Part shown: positions 33,550 through 38,408 of the stretch, piece by piece
How positions within the stretch are numbered: the first letter of the stretch is position 1
How the letters are laid out: each line of letters opens with the position of its first letter
From: Cyanobacteria bacterium REEB67
Lineage (GTDB): Bacteria > Cyanobacteriota > Vampirovibrionia > Obscuribacterales > Obscuribacteraceae
Length of the DNA stretch: 38,408 bases
Assembly (NCBI GenBank): GCA_018971775.1
Contig: JAGXAB010000062.1
Span: forward strand, 1 to 38,408
Direction: 5' to 3'
Notes under the pieces: model-generated
What the model was told of the DNA's origin: nothing
The model's input: the letters and a program-made list of their open reading frames with translations, nothing else
The model's database searches: none
Program-made: the position numbers and the translations under genes

Positions 33550-34695
33550 ATGAAACAAGCAGCGCTAATCCTTATATGTATAATTCAAATAGCTGTAAGC
33601 CATGACGGGTGTTTTGCCGCGCCCTCGAGCTCGTCATCGATGTCATCAATGTCATCAGGTTCATCGCATAGCAGCATACACTCCTTTCGGCAAACGACCT
33701 CCACGACAAGGAGCCTCAGCTCAGGCCTTAAGGGCGTCTCGCGCTCGTCGCCTTTCGACGCATCGATAAATGTGCCTAGCGTCGACCTGGCAGAAGAAGG
33801 CGACGCACCACTCGGTCTGACCTTCAAACCATCGAAAGCACAATCGCCGGCGCTGCAGCATATGCTCGACCAATTAAACGAAGTGCTCGAACACAAACAC
33901 AAAGAGCAGGCAAAGCTGCTGATCCACGAATATCGCTTGCATCATCCGGCAGACCAGGCATTTTTTGGCAATGTAGCGTTGCACTATTCGACACACCACC
34001 ACTATCACGACGCGATTGATTTTGTATCACAGGGTCTTGCCCACTATCCACAATCGCTGCCGCTGAGCATACTGCAGGCGCAAATTTATCTCACCGCCGG
34101 CGATATCGCTGGTGCAGAAAAACAAATCCAACACTGCATTACTCTCGATCCTCAGTTTGAAATGTTGCACGTCGAGCTGGCGCATTTATACATGCGTCAA
34201 CATCGACTGGTCGAAGCCTTACACGAAATAGAAAAGGCCATCGCGCTGGACAATGACAAAGTCAGCACCTGGCAAACCCGCGGCGTATTGTTGGCCGCTC
34301 TGCACCGCAACGAAGAAGCTGTTGCCGCCCTCAATAAAGCGGTGCAGCTGACGAAACCGCTAGCCATTACCTTCGATCTGCGCAAGGTACGAGGTCCGCT
34401 GCTGGAAACACTTGGCCGCTACGACGAAGCGATCAAGGACTATCAGTATCTGCTCAAGATAAATCCAGAAATGAGATTTAGAGCCGCTACCCACATCGGT
34501 TATTGCTACCTTGGCTTAAAAGAGCCTCAAAAAGCGCTCGTCTATTTCAATCAAGAGATAAAAAAGAAACCAAACTATCTGCGCGCGCATAAAGGGCGCC
34601 TGCAATGCTACGAAGCGCTCGGCGAACATGATGCGGTCGTGCATGAAGCGAAGATTGTTGCCGGCTTGCATGAAGATTGGGAAGCCGACAGATAG
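33550..34695 (+). CDS. Exported TPR-repeat protein
   Basis: A 381-residue protein with a signal peptide (MKQAALILICIIQIAVSHDGCFAA) followed by a Ser-rich segment (about 25-70). From about residue 100 to 370 it consists of tetratricopeptide repeats, seen as recurring A..L....AI..Y...L.. patterns (HHHYHDAIDFVSQGLAHYP, HRLVEALHEIEKAIALD, LGRYDEAIKDYQYLLKINP, LKEPQKALVYFNQEIKKKP). TPR arrays bind proteins, so this is likely a scaffold on the outer side of the membrane. No clear Shine-Dalgarno lies directly before the ATG; another ATG 7 nt upstream is out of frame. It is divergent from the giant glycine-rich protein and convergent with the SNF2 gene. Confidence 0.85.
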   Translation: MKQAALILICIIQIAVSHDGCFAAPSSSSSMSSMSSGSSHSSIHSFRQTTSTTRSLSSGLKGVSRSSPFDASINVPSVDLAEEGDAPLGLTFKPSKAQSPALQHMLDQLNEVLEHKHKEQAKLLIHEYRLHHPADQAFFGNVALHYSTHHHYHDAIDFVSQGLAHYPQSLPLSILQAQIYLTAGDIAGAEKQIQHCITLDPQFEMLHVELAHLYMRQHRLVEALHEIEKAIALDNDKVSTWQTRGVLLAALHRNEEAVAALNKAVQLTKPLAITFDLRKVRGPLLETLGRYDEAIKDYQYLLKINPEMRFRAATHIGYCYLGLKEPQKALVYFNQEIKKKPNYLRAHKGRLQCYEALGEHDAVVHEAKIVAGLHEDWEADR

Positions 34696-34704
34696 AGCTA
34701 ATAA

Positions 34705-34722
34705 GCTGAGCCTCAGCTCAGC
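34705..34722. terminator. Short hairpin between convergent genes
   Basis: GCTGAGC-CTCA-GCTCAGC gives a perfect 7-bp stem at the junction of the TPR gene and the SNF2 gene, overlapping the SNF2 stop. It has no T-tract on either strand, so any bidirectional terminator role is uncertain. Confidence 0.3.
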
Positions 34723-37700
34723 GGCTTGAACAAAGACTCGAGGTCTTCAGCGGTAAGCTTGCTGGCAATCGCTTCTTCATCGCCGTAGATAGCGTCAGCG
34801 ATGGCCCGTTTTTTATCCTGCAATTCGATCATCTTCTCTTCGATGGTGCCTGCAGCAATTAACTTGAAGACAAAGACATTTTTATCCTGACCGATGCGGT
34901 GAGCACGATCGGTGGCTTGATTTTCCACGGCGGGATTCCACCAGGGATCGTAGTGGATGACGGTATCGGCAGCAGTCAGGTTGAGACCGGTGCCGCCGGC
35001 CTTGAGGCTGAGCAGGAAGAGCGGCACCTGACCGTCCTGAAACCTCTGCACCGGTGTGGCTCTATCTTTGGTATCACCACGAATCTGGACAAAATCAATT
35101 TGTCGACTCTCGAGCTCGGGCATAATCAGATCGAGCATGCTGGTAAACTGTGAGAAGAGCAGGATGCGTTTGCCTTCGGACAATAACTCCTCGATCATTT
35201 CGAGGAGCTGAGTGAGCTTCGCCGAAGAATCGACCTGGCGGGCCGACGGCAGTTTCACCAGGCGAGGGTCGCAGCAGACCTGACGCAGTTTGAGCATCGC
35301 ATCCAAAATGACAATCTGACTTTTAGCCAGGCCCTTGATGGCAAGAGCGTCCTGCACTTTTTCATACATCGCCAGGCGGACAGTTTCGTACAGGTCGCGC
35401 TGAGCACCTTCGAGCTCGACACTTTTGGTGATCACCGTTTTTGGTGGCAGATCTTTGGCAACCAGCTCCTTTGTGCGTCTCAAAAGGAAGGGTCGCACTT
35501 TGGCGGTGAGATGCTGTTGCATAGCCAGATTCTTGTGTTTCTCAATTGGCGTGCGCACAGTTTTATTAAAAGTAGTCAAATCGCGCAGGAAACCTGGCAT
35601 GAGGAAATTGAATTGCGACCAGAGCTCACCGAGATGATTTTCGATCGGTGTACCGCTCAGACAGAGCCTGTAGTCGCTGCGCAACTGAGTTACGGCCTGC
35701 GCTACTTGAGTCTGGGGATTTTTTATATACTGGGCTTCGTCGAGTATCACTGCTTGCCAGCGCTGGGCAATCAATACCTCCGAGTCACGCGATACAAGTG
35801 GATAGCTGGTGACGACAATGTCGACGGAGGCGATCTTATCAAAATCATCCGAGCGAGCGCTGCCCGAAAGTCCGAGCGCTTTGAAGTGCGGGGCGAATTT
35901 CTGGATTTCGCTGAGCCAATTTGGCAAAACAGATGTCGGACAGATGACCAGAAAAGGCTTGTCGACACGACCGGCTTCTTTTTCGCAGGCGATGTGTGCC
36001 AGAGCCTGTATTGTTTTGCCCAGTCCCATGTCATCGGCGAGAATGCCACCAAGGCCAAATTCACGGATGAAATTGAGCCAACTGAGACCTTCTAATTGAT
36101 ATGGACGGAGCGTGGCCTGGAAGTTTTGTGGAGGAATAATCTCGGTAAATCCGGCAAAAGTCTTGATTTTGTCCAGAAAGGCAGTGAGCTTGGGACTGAG
36201 CACCCAGCCTTTTCCGTTCGTGACGTCGTTGCCTTCGGCATCGAGCTGGATGACATTGAAGTCACTGATATCGTCACCTTCACCGGCCGGCTTTGCCACG
36301 GCAGCGCCGGCAAATACTTGCGCCAGCTCCATCATTTGCGGCAGATTGACCTGCACTGTAGGCTTAGTCAAAGAAAGGTCACGGTCGAATATTTCAAGCA
36401 GGGTGAGCACCACCGCCTTGACCCGGTTGAAAGGCAGGGCGACAAAACGACCATCCCCGAGCGGCGCGTAAAATTTGCCTTCGACATTTAGCCGATCAAT
36501 CTCAGCGAGGGGATTCTGGCCGCGCAGACGTTTGATTGCTTGATGAATAACCGGAAGCAGAGGTACCCTTCGTCCTTCGACAGTGACGCCAAGATCGAGT
36601 GAAAACCAGAAGTCTGAGCCGGCAGTAGCGTCGGCGTCCCATTCTTCTTCCGGCACGACAATATCGTAGTTAAATGTGTTGTCGACTTCGACGACAAAGC
36701 CCTGCTTCGAGAGCTCGGGCACGCCGGCCTGGACAAACTTGAACCAGTTGATGCCGTCGTCCTCGCTCGAGCGAAAGACTACTTTTGTCGGGGTGGAAGC
36801 GGCGGCATCGATGTCGCCGAGATTGTATTCTTTCACCTGCTCGACAATCTCAGCTTCAGCACTCAAGTCTCGCTTTTGCACCCAGATCTCGTCACCGCTG
36901 ACGGTGCGGCACTCGGTATTGTCGGCCTGGTCAAATTTTATGCCGCCATAATCAAAAGTAAGTTCTGCTTGAGTATATTTTTCATCGGCGATCGTATCGG
37001 CCCAGCGACTCAGCTGCCTGGTGACAGTGCGCAGGGCAATTTTCGGCGTGGGCTTGAGCACTTCTTCTCGTGTGGTAAACTTGGCCACCGGTCTGGGTAT
37101 GTCGGCAGCAAGATCATGCATGGCCTCCGATAGAGCAACGGCCTCGGCAGAGCTCACCCGCGGCGAGTGCAAAATAGTCTTCACCGCATCTGGTGGCACG
37201 GCGGTTATTAGGGGGCCGAGTATGCCCTGAGCCGGATTGACATAGTAAACGCCACCGGCCAGCACGGTAATATCATTGCGCGAGCCGGCGCTAAATTTGA
37301 GCATCTGGCCGCCATCATCAAAAACATCCCAGCGCAACTGCGCCTTTTTAGGCGGCCCAAAGGTAGCGATAGGACTTTGCACACCTTTCCAGAAGCAGCG
37401 CTCGGTGGCAATGATGCGCTCGATTAAAACGGCACAGATTTCTGGAATTTCCGGGAAGCGGTCTCGATAGGTCCAGGTGGTGTCGCCGCGGGCTCGCTCG
37501 AAGAGCGTGCAGATATCGGCATCTTCATCGGTAATGTATTGGGCGCCGCGCTGAGCGATGCGACCTATCTCAGCCGCTTGCGTCGCGCCCCAGACACCAG
37601 TCTTCAATCGCTTGGCGTGTACGCATTTCAAAAGCAGGCGTCCGGCCGACTCTTCCAGAAAATACAAAACACAATCGGCGAGCTCGGCAGTCGCCTTGCG

Positions 37701-38222
37701 CGCGGAAGCATTGCCTTTGGCGACTCCATTTGCCTGAGGCGACATCGCACTATTGAGTGCGGCGACCCAGCGCGAAACATTCGGACTGAGCATGGAAGCG
37801 GGGCCATTTTTTTGCTGGCCAAAAATAGAGGCCGAGCCGGGCCCGGGAGCCCTGCCCGCACCGGCAGAAGCTTGAGCAGAAGCCGGGCCGCCGGCACCCA
37901 TCGGCACCACGCTCTCGCTGCGCGGAATGAGCCCCTCGCGGATAGCGTGGAAAGCGAGAGCGGCTGCATGTTTGCACAGACTGCCCATCGGGCATGAACA
38001 ACCGGCAGAGAGTATTTTGGAACACAAACTGTTGAGCTGAATGCGTACTTTATATGGGCGAATCTGAGAGCCCTGTACTTCGCCGGTCAATAACTGCAAC
38101 TTGAGATCGAGTCTGCCCTGGCTTACTTTTTTGGCCCGTGCCAGAGTGTCGCCCTGGGCGGCGTAGGTGGAACCAAATGTGACGTAGACTTCCCGCTCGG
38201 GCAGGCCGATGGTTTGCGACAT
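34713..38222 (-). CDS. SWIM zinc-finger SNF2-family helicase
   Basis: A 1169-residue protein. The N-terminal SWIM finger has the form CxC-x5-CxH (GCSCPMGSLCKH, about residues 74-85). After an Ala/Gly/Pro-rich linker comes a long middle region of unknown fold (about 180-680), then the SNF2 motor: ILADDMGLGKT (Walker A, about 728-738), DEAQ (about 829), LSGTPIENHLGELWSQF, LFSQFTSMLDLI, and the C-terminal lobe with GGTGLNL and DRAHRIGQ. All helicase motifs are intact. Bacterial SWIM-SNF2 proteins are DNA translocases of poorly known function in transcription or repair. I chose the ATG at 38222 over the adjacent GTG at 38225. The start lies 38 nt downstream of the predicted 3' end of a group II intron, which may affect its expression. 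Confidence 0.93.
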   Translation of the reverse strand: MSQTIGLPEREVYVTFGSTYAAQGDTLARAKKVSQGRLDLKLQLLTGEVQGSQIRPYKVRIQLNSLCSKILSAGCSCPMGSLCKHAAALAFHAIREGLIPRSESVVPMGAGGPASAQASAGAGRAPGPGSASIFGQQKNGPASMLSPNVSRWVAALNSAMSPQANGVAKGNASARKATAELADCVLYFLEESAGRLLLKCVHAKRLKTGVWGATQAAEIGRIAQRGAQYITDEDADICTLFERARGDTTWTYRDRFPEIPEICAVLIERIIATERCFWKGVQSPIATFGPPKKAQLRWDVFDDGGQMLKFSAGSRNDITVLAGGVYYVNPAQGILGPLITAVPPDAVKTILHSPRVSSAEAVALSEAMHDLAADIPRPVAKFTTREEVLKPTPKIALRTVTRQLSRWADTIADEKYTQAELTFDYGGIKFDQADNTECRTVSGDEIWVQKRDLSAEAEIVEQVKEYNLGDIDAAASTPTKVVFRSSEDDGINWFKFVQAGVPELSKQGFVVEVDNTFNYDIVVPEEEWDADATAGSDFWFSLDLGVTVEGRRVPLLPVIHQAIKRLRGQNPLAEIDRLNVEGKFYAPLGDGRFVALPFNRVKAVVLTLLEIFDRDLSLTKPTVQVNLPQMMELAQVFAGAAVAKPAGEGDDISDFNVIQLDAEGNDVTNGKGWVLSPKLTAFLDKIKTFAGFTEIIPPQNFQATLRPYQLEGLSWLNFIREFGLGGILADDMGLGKTIQALAHIACEKEAGRVDKPFLVICPTSVLPNWLSEIQKFAPHFKALGLSGSARSDDFDKIASVDIVVTSYPLVSRDSEVLIAQRWQAVILDEAQYIKNPQTQVAQAVTQLRSDYRLCLSGTPIENHLGELWSQFNFLMPGFLRDLTTFNKTVRTPIEKHKNLAMQQHLTAKVRPFLLRRTKELVAKDLPPKTVITKSVELEGAQRDLYETVRLAMYEKVQDALAIKGLAKSQIVILDAMLKLRQVCCDPRLVKLPSARQVDSSAKLTQLLEMIEELLSEGKRILLFSQFTSMLDLIMPELESRQIDFVQIRGDTKDRATPVQRFQDGQVPLFLLSLKAGGTGLNLTAADTVIHYDPWWNPAVENQATDRAHRIGQDKNVFVFKLIAAGTIEEKMIELQDKKRAIADAIYGDEEAIASKLTAEDLESLFKPLS

Positions 38223-38259
38223 CACTTGATTTTAGTACATCAGTGCGTGCGCGTGCCAC

Positions 38260-38408
38260 GTCGGGTAAGCATGGACCCGTCGCCGGGTCCAGCTCCCCTA
38301 AGAACCGGCCGTGCTAGTTTCCCAGCAACCGGCTCAAGTCTTCCAGGTAAGCTGCTCCATCGGGTATACAAGCCGTTTTCGACGCCTCTCCTTCCAATAT
38401 TTTGTTTG
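38260..38408 (-). mobile_element. Group II intron, 3' end (domains V and VI); continues past the window edge
   Basis: On the minus strand, 38335-38302 is a 34-nt hairpin of domain V type. It starts GAGCCGG and ends CCGGTTC, has the AGC triad at positions 2-4, a GAAA tetraloop closed by GCTGG/CTAGC and a 2-nt bulge region. Domain VI follows at 38298-38263: stem GGACCCG/CGGGTCC with a GCGA loop, and a bulged A at 38266, seven nucleotides from the predicted 3' end CCCGAC at 38260 (fits the AY rule). The intron body and any maturase gene would lie right of the window. The 73 nt at the edge show no recognisable maturase end. It is inserted just upstream of the SNF2 gene in the same orientation. 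Confidence 0.8.

Overview
The window is chromosome-like bacterial DNA of roughly even GC content. Both strands are densely coded, and there are no rRNA genes, tRNA genes, CRISPR arrays or complete insertion sequences. The protein families are a Hanks-type Ser/Thr kinase with a C-terminal repeat region, a VIT/von Willebrand-type membrane protein, a very large glycine-rich exported protein, a SWIM-domain SNF2 helicase, a DUF1702 protein and a calpain-like cysteine peptidase. Together they suggest a large-genome environmental bacterium with a complex envelope. My tentative guess is a non-photosynthetic relative of Cyanobacteria (Obscuribacterales/Vampirovibrionia type). This rests on gene style only and is inference.

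Left third (1-9869). A truncated calpain-like protein runs off the left edge. Next comes a complete type I Wadjet anti-plasmid operon on the minus strand (jetA-jetB-jetC-jetD, each pair overlapping by a few bases). Transcribed away from it is a hipBA-like toxin-antitoxin pair on the plus strand. The 240-nt region between jetA and hipB carries four phased palindromic sites of the HipB-operator type (two strong, two degenerate), so HipB may control both the toxin pair and the Wadjet system.

Middle (9870-20250). A pentapeptide-repeat protein is flanked by direct repeats. Beside it is an AAA+ ATPase gene broken by a frameshift just before its Walker A motif. A Ser/Thr kinase gene follows that is translationally coupled to an APC-family permease. 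Facing the other way is a 1167-residue multi-TM protein with VIT-like and von Willebrand-like regions.

Right-middle (20250-28000). An unassigned soluble protein with a faint lysozyme-like pattern converges on a compact minus-strand cluster: a signal-peptide protein (frameshifted in a T7 run), a membrane protein, a membrane-anchored J-domain protein with a degenerate HSD motif, and a small two-TM protein. I do not recognise this cluster as a known system. A small secreted Asn/Thr/Ser-rich protein, a short hypothetical gene, a histidine kinase/response regulator pair and a DUF1702 protein follow.

Right end (28000-38408). A 1743-residue exported glycine-rich protein with alternating Gly loops and beta strands is divergent from an exported TPR protein. 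A 14-bp palindrome just upstream of the TPR gene is almost identical to one upstream of the histidine kinase, suggesting a shared regulator. The window ends with a SWIM-SNF2 helicase. Immediately upstream of its start codon lies the 3' end (domains V and VI) of a group II intron that continues past the right edge.
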